From the NCBI RefSeq assembly GCF_021277265.1, contig NZ_JAJSOH010000013.1, forward strand, positions 155,584 through 219,583: a DNA stretch of 64,000 nt. The letters run 5' to 3'. The translations under genes were made by a program, and so were the position numbers. Source of the DNA: Kineosporia rhizophila. GTDB lineage: Bacteria > Actinomycetota > Actinomycetes > Actinomycetales > Kineosporiaceae. Positions 33,401 to 40,235 of this stretch are shown piece after piece (the stretch's first letter is position 1; every line of letters starts with the position of its first letter). Under the pieces are notes generated by a model. The model did not search any database. It was not told the DNA's origin and saw only the letters and a list, made by a program, of their open reading frames with translations.

Positions 33401-33983
33401 GGCGTTCTACCCCGATGCCCAGATCTGGGGCAAGCCGCCTCATCTCACCGACGGAGCCGCCACCCAGCCCCGGCTGCGAGGGCTGCTGGCCAGCGGGAGC
33501 TGCGACGTGTTGCACTACGCCGGGCACGCCACCGTCGATCCCGAACACCCCGGAGCCTCGTGCCTCGACCTCGGCCCGCAGCGACTGCGCGCCGAGGTCA
33601 TCATGCAGTCCGCCGCCGGCGCCCCGGCTCGCGAACGGGGCCTGTGCGTCTGCCTGGCCGGCTGCACCACCCACCTGACCCGGTCCGCGTTCGACGAGGC
33701 CCTCACCCTTTCCAGCGCCTTCATGGTCGGCGGGGCGTCCTCGGTGATCGGCTCCCTGTGGCGACTGCGCGACGCCAGCGCCGCCGTCATGATGTTCATG
33801 CTGCATCGCGGCCTGCACCGAGGACTGACCCCGGTGCAGGCGCTGCACCGGGCGCAGAGCTGGATGCTCAACCCGGACCGGAGCGTCCCGCCCGAGATGC
33901 CGGCCGATCTGCGGGAGGTGCTGGCCGGGATCGACCCGGCCGACCCGGTGCACTGGGCAGGGCTGGTCCACCAGGGAGCCTAG
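30489..33983 (+). CDS. CHAT-domain caspase-like protease with long helical-repeat N-terminus
   Basis: A 1164-residue protein. The last 350 residues form a CHAT domain: a typical strand VVLVGDPGGDLPYAQLE, the catalytic histidine H1013 in LHYAGHATV and cysteine C1059 in CLAGCTTH, followed by SSVIGSLWRLRDASAAVMM, the conserved end of the fold. Both members of the His/Cys dyad are present, so it should be an active clan CD protease. The first 800 residues are alpha-helical, TPR-like repeats without an NTPase. CHAT proteases of this form act as effectors in conflict and cell-death systems when a sensor releases them. The ATG at 30489 is the first in the gene-like part. It follows the membrane protein gene with an 8-bp overlap. 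Confidence 0.9.
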   Translation: MDEPHTLVDRLRSVFDDPSADALDRLDAGRQIGLLLAELPLARQEAVDALETVLLHGIDGLHLDDPESWLLLAAFRLDSPATDLERAAHALQQVLRIEPKGSELRDQAVFLLAELSAENTREARATGGDLPGALAAAANAWSRVEETAPTAELQEYAALRAATNLAERLLLVGHNPDDLAALAHHLQRRPRPHALIAGDDGPAQLAATGLLLMQGYGFLYEQQGRPAWLEALAEVADSLLASGVPDPRWAALTSAALAGAILTSPDGSALVRRLPEVPALLQVASAGLPPGDEHRPQVEALRLTYDQRRTAPGTPVEALENRDSLVELQKLHAEARFEGDTGTALTGALTMALDTRFRHHRDLRDVRAARAHTLAALDQQGHGDFARTIMQANLALSDLQMSTLDPQNHPASTAVRNLRKVLERVPTDAPQHRELLALIAIGLLLQAGQTRDRPTSDRLVAESRQIVGQLDGTELADRGGLLGALAGTFHLLLENEDAPGERLSRFQQQLAPYADVMPPELVTALRGATVRTLDWDVNSTAPKDIDQAQTDALDETLAEMERSAQDSGRAPDNAFDAFLAMERARLLRVRDAVRWRQMSDALLDAPVVSESELAMMRDWARGGVGSPGALLRKMTQHSADHVRDSDDRRVARTLGLEALNRHALRVLRQSGTRDAITTARAGAGDAHEVAAWCLRDGATDTAVRALESGRGLTLLAVQAGPAIDERLRALGFQDLAEQWTIGPADGGAVPDDVRHRVIDALAANGITDVLPVPTPDEIARALRTLNQDLLIYLVPRDRDAGQQQDVPPGALVVSAGGTTDWVPLPGLEVGSGSIVERYLQTHHQALDSLDPHDRSAWREALDDVCRSAWDTTIAPLSARLQGAHPSRPARVVLVPADALCVVPWHAASPHPADPGGRRALRLASFSQIASAALLVTAATRPRPQTGGSVVLVGDPGGDLPYAQLETRAIRSAFYPDAQIWGKPPHLTDGAATQPRLRGLLASGSCDVLHYAGHATVDPEHPGASCLDLGPQRLRAEVIMQSAAGAPARERGLCVCLAGCTTHLTRSAFDEALTLSSAFMVGGASSVIGSLWRLRDASAAVMMFMLHRGLHRGLTPVQALHRAQSWMLNPDRSVPPEMPADLREVLAGIDPADPVHWAGLVHQGA

Positions 33984-34049
33984 GCCTCGGAACCTCCTCG
34001 GCCCGCGCTGCGTCCAACTCCCCGACCACCGTTCAGGAGGAGGCCCTCG

Positions 34050-34643
34050 ATGCGTGCACCGTGGATGATCGTCGTAGCCGTCAGCGGCACCCTGGCCCTC
34101 GGGGCCTGCGGCAGTGAGGCCGCACCGGCCGCCGCCGCCCCCGAACCGGAGCGCTCCCACCTCCCGATCCAGGTCAGCGAACCGGCGCCCTCGGGCGGAC
34201 CGAACTACTCCCGCAACCAGAAAGCCGGCGCGCGGGCGGCCGAGGCGGCCGATCCCTACGTGAAGAACCTGGAGGCGGACCCGACCTTCGGCGGCCTGGC
34301 CATCGTGCCCGCGGGGCTGCGCGTGGACGTGGTGGGCACCCCGAGCCCGGTCGTTTCCGCCGCCGTGACCGAGATGGAGAAGACGGTTCCGGTCTTCACC
34401 AGAAGCGTGCCCAACAGCTACAAGGATCTGCTGGCGCTGACCGCGCAGCTCAACGAGGACAGTGAGTCGTGGAGGCAGAAGGGCGTCAACTTCTCCTCCT
34501 GGGGCCCGTCAGGCCACACCAACACCGTCCGGATGACTCTCACCAAGTACAAGCCCGAATTCGCCCAGCAGCTCATCGAAACCTACGGCAGTGAAAGGTT
34601 CTCGGTGTCCAAGCGCTCAGAGACGAACCGGCCCATGTCCTGA
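34050..34643 (+). CDS. Putative secreted lipoprotein
   Basis: A 197-residue protein with a lipoprotein signal peptide (hydrophobic stretch from residue 7) and the lipobox LGAC with C20. After an Ala/Pro-rich spacer comes a compact domain of about 140 residues (FGGLAIVPAGLRVDVVGTPS, then VRMTLTKYKPEFAQQLIETYG) that has no family I recognise. A strong AGGAGGAGG ribosome site precedes the ATG. It lies 66 bp after the CHAT gene; whether it belongs to the island is open. Its 3' end overlaps the convergent thiE by 27 bp. Confidence 0.82.
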   Translation: MRAPWMIVVAVSGTLALGACGSEAAPAAAAPEPERSHLPIQVSEPAPSGGPNYSRNQKAGARAAEAADPYVKNLEADPTFGGLAIVPAGLRVDVVGTPSPVVSAAVTEMEKTVPVFTRSVPNSYKDLLALTAQLNEDSESWRQKGVNFSSWGPSGHTNTVRMTLTKYKPEFAQQLIETYGSERFSVSKRSETNRPMS

Positions 34644-35318
34644 CCCCAGCGAACCAGGCAGGCGCCGCAACAGTTCGACCGTAGCTGCGGCCGGATCCTC
34701 TGCTTCAGTAATGGCTCTCACCACCACGATGCGCCGCGCCCCCGCGGCAACCACCTCGTCCACGGTGGTCAGATCAACACCCCCGATAGCGAACCACGGC
34801 TTCTCACCGGCCTTTGCTGCGGCGTACCGCACGAGCTCCAGGCCGGTGGCGGCTCGACCGGGTTTGGTGGGCGTGGCCCAGGTCGGCCCCACGCAGGCGT
34901 AGTCGACCTCCGGGTCGGCCACGGCCGCGTCGAACTGCTCGGGTGAGTGGGTGGAGCGGCCGATCCCGGTGCCCGGGCCGATCAGGCGGCGCGCGGCTGC
35001 GGGCTGTAGGTCGCGCTGGCCCAGGTGCAGCACGTCCGAGCCGGACACCGCGGCGATGTCGGCCCGGTCATTGACAGCCAGCAGACGTCCGTGGCGGCGG
35101 GCGGCGTCGGCGAAGACTTCCAGCAGCTCCAGTTCCTCGGCTGCTTCCAGCTGCTTCTCCCGCAGCTGCACGATGTCGACCCCCGCGGCCAGGACTGCGT
35201 CGAGGAACTGTTCAAGGTCCCCCTCGCGGCGGCGAGCGCCCGTGCACAGGTAGAGGCGGGCTGTGCTCAGCGCGGTGCGGGCGTCGGGCGTGGGCTGGAG
35301 GGTCTCGGAGGTCGGCAC
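34617..35318 (-). CDS. thiE: Thiamine-phosphate synthase ThiE
   Basis: About 233 residues. ThiE couples HMP-pyrophosphate and thiazole phosphate to thiamine phosphate. The family motifs are all seen: VDIVQLREKQ, LLAVNDRADIA, LHLGQRDL, GRSTHS, YACVGPTWATPTKP (phosphate loop) and WFAIGGVD. The start is uncertain; the GTG at 35318 fits family length, while readings further upstream (to 35396) enter the opposite TPP riboswitch. It is divergent from thiO and overlaps the lipoprotein gene at its 3' end. The ribosome site is poor, so expression may be leaderless or weak. Confidence 0.92.
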   Translation of the reverse strand: MPTSETLQPTPDARTALSTARLYLCTGARRREGDLEQFLDAVLAAGVDIVQLREKQLEAAEELELLEVFADAARRHGRLLAVNDRADIAAVSGSDVLHLGQRDLQPAAARRLIGPGTGIGRSTHSPEQFDAAVADPEVDYACVGPTWATPTKPGRAATGLELVRYAAAKAGEKPWFAIGGVDLTTVDEVVAAGARRIVVVRAITEAEDPAAATVELLRRLPGSLGSGHGPVRL

Positions 35319-35389
35319 GGGGGCGAGTGTGCCAGGGGTCAGAACGGGGAGGGCAAATGGGGGACGTCGGTGGCGGGGTATGGTGGGCC

Positions 35390-35480
35390 GCACCACGGGA
35401 GCCCGGGATCGCGGGCTGAGAGGGCGAGCGCACTCGCCGACCGTCGAACCTGCTCCGGGTCATGCCGGCGAAGGGAGTGC
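35390..35480 (+). ncRNA. TPP riboswitch (THI element)
   Basis: The conserved elements occur in order: the 5' strand CACGGGAGC, the pyrimidine-sensing loop GGGCTGAGAGGG, the CGAACCTG segment and the 3' part CCGGGTCATGCCGGCGAAGGGAG. Thiamine pyrophosphate binding should repress the downstream unit. The AGGGAG at 35472-35477 is both the conserved 3' end of the aptamer and the ribosome site for the GTG of thiO, 6 nt away, so control is probably at translation initiation. P1 likely pairs GCAC (35390-35393) with GTGC (35477-35480). Confidence 0.93.
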
Positions 35481-35483
35481 TGG

Positions 35484-36656
35484 GTGGTTCCCCTTGGGAA
35501 CTCCCTGGCCGCGCAGAGCGCGGTACAGGGGGACGTGGTTGTGCTGGGTGGCGGCCTGATCGGCACCGCCTGCGCGTGGCGGCTGGCGCAACGAGGCCAT
35601 GATGTCGTGCTCGTGGATCCTGCTCCTGGGGCCGGCGCCTCGTACGCGGCCGCCGGGATGCTGGCGCCTGTCAGCGAACTGCACCACGGCGAAGAAGAGC
35701 TGCTGGCGCTGTGTCTGCTGGCCGCAGCGGGTTTTGCTGACTTTGCGAGCCAGGTCAGCGAGGCGTCCGGCCTGCCGACGGGATATCGCGCCTGCGGCAC
35801 GCTGGCCGTCGCCCTCGACGCCGGGGACCGGGCGCGGCTGGCGCGGGTGCGGGCTGCTCAGACCGCGCTCGGCCTGGAGGTCGAGGCGCTGAGCGGGCGG
35901 CAGGTGCGTCAGCTGGAGCCGTTCCTCGACCCGAGTGTCTGCGGCGGCACGCTGGTGCGCGGCGATCATCAGGTCAATCCCCGGGAGCTGCTGGCGGCGC
36001 TGCGGGTCGCGGCCGAACGGGCTGGGGTGCGGTCGGTCCGGGCTCTGGGCGAAGTACTGGTGCACGAGGGCCGGGCTGTCGGCGTGGGCCTGGCGGGCGG
36101 CGGCGAGCTCCGCGCTTCGCTGGTAGTCCTCGCCACGGGTGCGCGGGCACACGAGCACGTTCCGGTCCGGCCGGTGAAGGGCCAGATCATCCGGTTGCGC
36201 ATGCCGGCCGGAGAGCACGTGCTGCAGCGCACGGTACGAGGGCTCGTGCGCGACCGGGAGGTGTATCTGGTGCCGCGTGAAGATGGTGAACTGGTGGTGG
36301 GAGCCACCTCGGAGGAGCGCGGTTTCGACGAGAGCGTGACCGCCGGGGCAGTGCACGAGTTGCTGCGTGATGCGCAGACTCTCGTGCCTGCGGTGGCGGA
36401 ACTGGAGCTGGTCGAGGTGCTCGCGCGCTGTCGGCCCGGCTCTCCGGACAATCTGCCGCTGATCGGGTTCGGTCCGGTGCCGGGTCTGCTGGTGGCGGCT
36501 GGGCACTACCGCAACGGTGTGCTGCTGTCCGGGCTGACCGCCGACGCGGTGGCTGCGCTGGTCAGTGGTGAACAGGTCGCGCCTGAGGTCGCCGCGTGCG
36601 ACCCGGGCCGGTTCGGGCTGCGAGCAGCGGCCCGGGAAGAGGTGGGTGCACGGTGA
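35484..36656 (+). CDS. thiO: Glycine oxidase ThiO
   Basis: A 390-residue FAD amine oxidase of the DAO family. It oxidises glycine to the imine used for the thiazole ring. The FAD motif is VVVLGGGLIGTACAWRLAQRGHDVVLVD, followed by GAGASYAAAGMLAP; the C-terminal half has PVKGQIIRL, VGATSEERGFD and the FAD-contacting SPDNLPLIGFGP and GHYRNGVLLSG. The GTG at 35484 begins directly after the TPP riboswitch; longer in-frame readings pass through the riboswitch and are not used. Its stop overlaps thiS by 4 bp. Confidence 0.94.
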   Translation: MVPLGNSLAAQSAVQGDVVVLGGGLIGTACAWRLAQRGHDVVLVDPAPGAGASYAAAGMLAPVSELHHGEEELLALCLLAAAGFADFASQVSEASGLPTGYRACGTLAVALDAGDRARLARVRAAQTALGLEVEALSGRQVRQLEPFLDPSVCGGTLVRGDHQVNPRELLAALRVAAERAGVRSVRALGEVLVHEGRAVGVGLAGGGELRASLVVLATGARAHEHVPVRPVKGQIIRLRMPAGEHVLQRTVRGLVRDREVYLVPREDGELVVGATSEERGFDESVTAGAVHELLRDAQTLVPAVAELELVEVLARCRPGSPDNLPLIGFGPVPGLLVAAGHYRNGVLLSGLTADAVAALVSGEQVAPEVAACDPGRFGLRAAAREEVGAR

Positions 36657-36886
36657 GCACGGTCCCTGACGGTGAGGTCGAAGTTGTGGTCAACGGCAAG
36701 CCTTTACAGGTTCCACTGGGGTGCAGCGTGGCCGATGTGGTGGCCCGTTTCGCGCCGACGGTCAGGCCCGGCCGCGGTACCGCCGTGGCGCTGAACGAGG
36801 AGATCGTGCCCGCCGGCCGCTGGTCGCAGACCACGGTCGCCGGGGGCGAGCACCTCGAGCTGCTGCAGGCGGTGGCCGGAGGATGA
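36653..36886 (+). CDS. thiS: Sulfur carrier protein ThiS
   Basis: A 77-residue ubiquitin-like sulfur carrier. It starts at GTG overlapping the thiO stop (GTGA) and ends in AVAGG, the C-terminal Gly-Gly that is adenylated and converted to a thiocarboxylate. The family core VVVNGKPLQVPLG and GTAVALNEEIVPAGRW is present. Its stop overlaps the thiG start (ATGA), so the three genes are translationally coupled. Confidence 0.95.
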   Translation: MSTVPDGEVEVVVNGKPLQVPLGCSVADVVARFAPTVRPGRGTAVALNEEIVPAGRWSQTTVAGGEHLELLQAVAGG

Positions 36887-37701
36887 GCAGCGTTGCGATG
36901 CAACCGGTTCCGACGGTGGACGCGGAGCCGTTCGTGGTGGCCGGCCGGGCGTTCGGTTCCCGGCTGATCACCGGGACCGGTGGGGCCGCGAACCACGACA
37001 TCCTGGAGCGGGCCCTGAGAGCCTCGGGCACCGAGATGACCACCGTCGCGCTCCGGCGAGTCGACCCGTCCGTACGCGGTTCGCTCTTGGATGTCCTGGA
37101 CCGCGTCGGTGTTCAGGTACTGCCCAACACGGCCGGCTGCCGCACCGCCCGTGAGGCCCTGCTGACCGCGCGTCTGGGCCGGGAGGCTCTGGGCACCGAC
37201 TGGGTGAAGCTGGAGGTCGTCGCCGACGAGGAGACCCTCCTGCCGGACGCGGTGGAACTGCTGGAGGCCGCCGAGCAGCTCGTGGACGACGGATTCACCG
37301 TCCTCGCCTACACGAACGACGACCCGGCCCTCGCCCTGCGCCTGGAACGCATCGGCTGCGCGGCGGTCATGCCGCTGGGGGCGCCGATCGGCACCGGGCT
37401 GGGCATCCTCAACCCGCACAACATCGCCCTGATCGCCGAGCGCGCCAACGTTCCGGTGGTGCTCGACGCCGGTGTCGGGACTGCCTCGGACGCCGCCCGG
37501 GCGATGGAACTGGGGTGCGACGCAGTGCTTCTGGCCACGGCCGTCACCCGCGCCCAGGATCCCGAGCTGATGGGCACGGCCATGCGTCATGCCGTGCTGG
37601 CCGGTCGCGCGGCCCGCCTGGCCGGACGAATTCCCCAGCGGGCGCTGGCGCAGGCCTCCTCCACGTGGGAGGGCCTGGCCAGCTTCGGTACTGAGCCGTG
37701 A
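36883..37701 (+). CDS. thiG: Thiazole synthase ThiG
   Basis: A 272-residue TIM-barrel enzyme that forms the thiazole phosphate from deoxyxylulose phosphate, dehydroglycine and ThiS thiocarboxylate. Seen are SRLITGTGGAANHDI, the Schiff-base lysine in DWVKLEVVADEETLLPD, GCAAVMPLGAPIGTGLGI, and VPVVLDAGVGTASDAARAMELGCDAVLL for the phosphate site. The ATG at 36883 overlaps thiS; the longer reading is in the thiS region. Family length is about 255-270 residues, so it is complete. Confidence 0.96.
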   Translation: MSSVAMQPVPTVDAEPFVVAGRAFGSRLITGTGGAANHDILERALRASGTEMTTVALRRVDPSVRGSLLDVLDRVGVQVLPNTAGCRTAREALLTARLGREALGTDWVKLEVVADEETLLPDAVELLEAAEQLVDDGFTVLAYTNDDPALALRLERIGCAAVMPLGAPIGTGLGILNPHNIALIAERANVPVVLDAGVGTASDAARAMELGCDAVLLATAVTRAQDPELMGTAMRHAVLAGRAARLAGRIPQRALAQASSTWEGLASFGTEP

Positions 37702-38816
37702 GCGCGCCGATTGTCGAGCCGGCGGCGGAACTCACCCACGACGAGCGCCGCCGCTACGCGCGACAGATGCTGCTCCCGGATGTGGGTGAAATGGGCCAGC
37801 GGCGGCTGAAGGCCGCCCGAGTCCTCGTGATCGGCGCCGGTGGCCTCGGCTCCCCCGCCCTGCTGTACCTGGCCGCCGCCGGGGTGGGAACGATCGGCAT
37901 CGTCGATGACGACGTGGTGACCGAGTCGAACCTGCACCGGCAGGTCGTGCACGGCAGCGCGGACGTGGGCCGGGCCAAGGTCGACAGCGCCGCCGACGCC
38001 GTGGCCCGCTCGAACCCGTTCGTGCGGGTGGTCGGACACGGTGAGCGGCTGACCGCGGACAATGCCCAGGAGCTGATCGCCGGCTACGACCTGGTCGTCG
38101 ACGGCTCGGACAACTTCGGCACCCGCTACCTGGTCAACGACGCCTGCGTGCTGACCGGGACGCCGTGGGTGTGGGGTGCGGTCCTGCGCTTCGAGGGCCA
38201 GGTCTCGGTGTTCTGGCCCGGCCCCGGCCCCACCTACCGCGACCTGTTCCCCGCCCCGCCGGAGCCGGGCACCGTCCCCTCCTGCAGCGAGGCCGGGGTG
38301 ATCGGCGCGGTGTGCGCGGCCGTGGGCGCGGCCATGGTGACCGAGGCCGTCAAGCTCATCACCGGCGCCGGACAGAGCCTGCTGGGCCGGGTCCTCGTGC
38401 ACGACGCCCTGGCCATGACCTGGCGCACACTGCGGCTGACGCCCGACCCATACGGCACGCCCCCGACCCGCATCGAGTCCGTCGACGCCGATCGGGAACC
38501 CTCCGACGACCTGCCCGAAGTGGATGCCGGGGAACTGGCACACCGGTTACGCGACCACAAGGCGGATCTCGTTCTGGTAGACGTGCGCGAGCCCCACGAG
38601 CACGCCGAGAACTCCATCCCGGGCTCGATCCTGGTCCCGCTGGCCGACGTGCTGGCCGATCCGGGCCGCTTCGACCCGGATCAGCCGCTGGTGCTGCACT
38701 GCGCCGGCGGGGTGCGCTCGGCCCGGGCGCTGCGGGCCGTGCTGGCTGCGGGGCATCGCGATGCTGCTCACCTGCGCGGCGGCATTGCGGCCTGGGGCAG
38801 GCTCAGCCACTCCTGA
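37698..38816 (+). CDS. thiF: ThiF/MoeB-type E1-like adenylyltransferase with C-terminal rhodanese
   Basis: A 372-residue protein made of an E1-like domain (residues 15-250; nucleotide loop IGAGGLGSPALLYLAAAG, the metal/ATP motif VDGSDNFGTRYLVND, active-site cysteine region VPSCSEAGV) and a rhodanese domain (about 275-372; active cysteine in VLHCAGGVRSA). It should adenylate the C-terminus of ThiS and pass sulfur from the rhodanese cysteine. The zinc cysteines found in E. coli MoeB and ThiF are not seen. The GTG overlaps the thiG stop by 4 bp, which places its job with ThiS, although such proteins can also serve MoaD. Confidence 0.9.
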   Translation: MSAPIVEPAAELTHDERRRYARQMLLPDVGEMGQRRLKAARVLVIGAGGLGSPALLYLAAAGVGTIGIVDDDVVTESNLHRQVVHGSADVGRAKVDSAADAVARSNPFVRVVGHGERLTADNAQELIAGYDLVVDGSDNFGTRYLVNDACVLTGTPWVWGAVLRFEGQVSVFWPGPGPTYRDLFPAPPEPGTVPSCSEAGVIGAVCAAVGAAMVTEAVKLITGAGQSLLGRVLVHDALAMTWRTLRLTPDPYGTPPTRIESVDADREPSDDLPEVDAGELAHRLRDHKADLVLVDVREPHEHAENSIPGSILVPLADVLADPGRFDPDQPLVLHCAGGVRSARALRAVLAAGHRDAAHLRGGIAAWGRLSHS

Positions 38817-38840
38817 GGTGTGAACCGACCCAAGCCCCAA

Positions 38841-38884
38841 AGGACGTCGGTGACCACCAAGGCTTTGGTGGTCACCGACGTCCT
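38841..38884. terminator. Perfect 20-bp hairpin terminator, bidirectional
   Basis: Arms 38841-38860 and 38865-38884 are exact reverse complements (left arm begins AGGACGTCGG, right arm ends CCGACGTCCT) with a 4-base loop GGCT. It lies 24 bp after the thiF stop and 29 bp before the GH6 stop, so it should end transcripts from both convergent units. There is no U-tract, which is usual in actinobacteria. Confidence 0.9.
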
Positions 38885-38913
38885 CAATCAGTCACTGCAA
38901 CTGCTCCGGGAAA

Positions 38914-39987
38914 TCACTGGCCCTTGATCAGGGAGACCGCGATCTGCGGGTCGAAGACCCCGGCGGCCGTGCCGGAGGCGATGCCGCAGTTGCCGTCCGA
39001 CTCGCCGGGCGTCTTGATCCACAGGCGGGCCTCGGGCGTCTTGGCCGTGGGCTTCTTGTTCACCTGGGAGACGGCGCCGAGCTTGCGGCCGGCCGGGTTG
39101 CACCACTCGCCGTTGCTGCCGTTGCCGTTACGGCTGGTGTCGACCACGTAGGGCTTGGCCTTGGCGCCGCGCTTGCGCAGTTCGGCGTTCACCTTGGCGG
39201 CGTACGCGTTCTCCTGCGCGGTGGTGCGGTAGTTGGACACGTTCAGGGAGAAGCCACGCACGTTCTTCAGGCCGGCCTTGACCAGGCGGCCCGACATGTC
39301 CTGCGCCGAGGCCCAGTTCGAGTTGCCGGCGTCCAGGTAGACGTAGGCGTTGGGGGCGCTCTTCTTGAACTGCTCGGTGGCGTAGCTGAGCAGCTTCGTC
39401 CGGGTGGTGGCGTCGGCCGTGCTCATGCACTGGAAGTCGGCCAGCGAGTCGGGCTCGAGCACGACCAGGGCGCGGCGCTTGCCCACGCCGTTGGCGAACG
39501 ACTTGATCCAGGTGCGGTACTCGCTGACGGCGGTGCCGCCGGAGGAGTGCCCACCGCAGGCGTCGCGGCCGGGGATGTTGTAGGCCACCAGGATCGGAGT
39601 CTTCTTCTTCTTGGCGGCCGCCGAGACGTAGGTGTTCACGGCCGGCTTGATGCTGCCCGACCAGTTGCCGAACCACTTGGCCGAGGGCTTGGACGACAGC
39701 TTCGCCTTGATCGTGGCCTTGCGGCTGTCGCCGGCGTTCTGGGCGACCCAGGTGGCCGGACCCGACTTGGGGTCGGCATAGAACGTCATGGTCTTGGGCA
39801 GGCCCTTGACCGCTGCCGCAGCCGGGGCGGCCTCCGCGGCCGGTGCCACGGTCGTGACGCTGGTCTTACCCGCAACCGCAGCCGCGGGGGCGGCGGGCTC
39901 GGCGTGCCCGACCAGGCTCTGCGTCACTGCACCGCCGATCGCCAGAGCGGTTGCAGCAGAGATGATCACGGTGGTACGACGCTTCAC
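38914..39987 (-). CDS. Secreted GH6 glycoside hydrolase (endoglucanase/cellobiohydrolase)
   Basis: A 357-residue exported enzyme with a signal peptide (MKRRTTVIISAATALAIGGA, cut near HAEP) and an Ala/Pro linker. The GH6 motifs are present: FYADPKSGPATWV, VAYNIPGRDACGGHSSGG, the acid aspartate in VVLEPDSLADFQC, GFSLNVSNY, DTSRNGNGSNGEWCNPAGRKLG and the C-terminal WIKTPGESDGNCG. It lacks a carbohydrate-binding module. It probably hydrolyses beta-1,4-glucan; endo or exo mode cannot be told. It is a single gene with a palindrome 102 bp before its start that might be an operator. Confidence 0.94.
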   Translation of the reverse strand: MKRRTTVIISAATALAIGGAVTQSLVGHAEPAAPAAAVAGKTSVTTVAPAAEAAPAAAAVKGLPKTMTFYADPKSGPATWVAQNAGDSRKATIKAKLSSKPSAKWFGNWSGSIKPAVNTYVSAAAKKKKTPILVAYNIPGRDACGGHSSGGTAVSEYRTWIKSFANGVGKRRALVVLEPDSLADFQCMSTADATTRTKLLSYATEQFKKSAPNAYVYLDAGNSNWASAQDMSGRLVKAGLKNVRGFSLNVSNYRTTAQENAYAAKVNAELRKRGAKAKPYVVDTSRNGNGSNGEWCNPAGRKLGAVSQVNKKPTAKTPEARLWIKTPGESDGNCGIASGTAAGVFDPQIAVSLIKGQ

Positions 39988-40088
39988 GGTTCCTCTTTGG
40001 TCGAGCCTGGGGGGCAGGTGTCCAAAGGTAGAGAAGTGGACGTTATGGGTTTCCTATGTGACCCGCTCCGCTTCTGCGGCGTTTGTCA

Positions 40089-40104
40089 CGGCAACCTTTT
40101 GCCG
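40089..40104. promoter_or_regulatory. Palindrome CGGCAA-CCTT-TTGCCG upstream of the GH6 gene
   Basis: Two perfect 6-bp arms around a 4-bp centre, 102 bp before the GH6 start and 132 bp before the opposite SMI1/KNR4 gene. It is not the usual CebR box of cellulase genes. It may be an operator for the cellulase or a weak hairpin; symmetry is the only evidence. Confidence 0.35.
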
Positions 40105-40223
40105 ACTTGGTTTTCTTGAACCGGGCTGAAATCCCCGGGACGTCCATGCCGTAACGCGCGTACGCAATGAGTACGCATCCCTTCACGCAAGGTGCAGGCG
40201 GCAAGATCGTCGGTGGTGCTGGC

Positions 40224-40229
40224 TACGGT
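40224..40229 (+). promoter_or_regulatory. -10 element TACGGT for a leaderless transcript
   Basis: TACGGT stands 6 nt before the GTG at 40236. The same spacing of a TAnnnT hexamer to the start codon occurs before the LysR gene (54916) and the GT4 gene (57133). This places transcription start at or next to the start codon. Confidence 0.5.
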
Positions 40230-40235
40230 CCTCTC

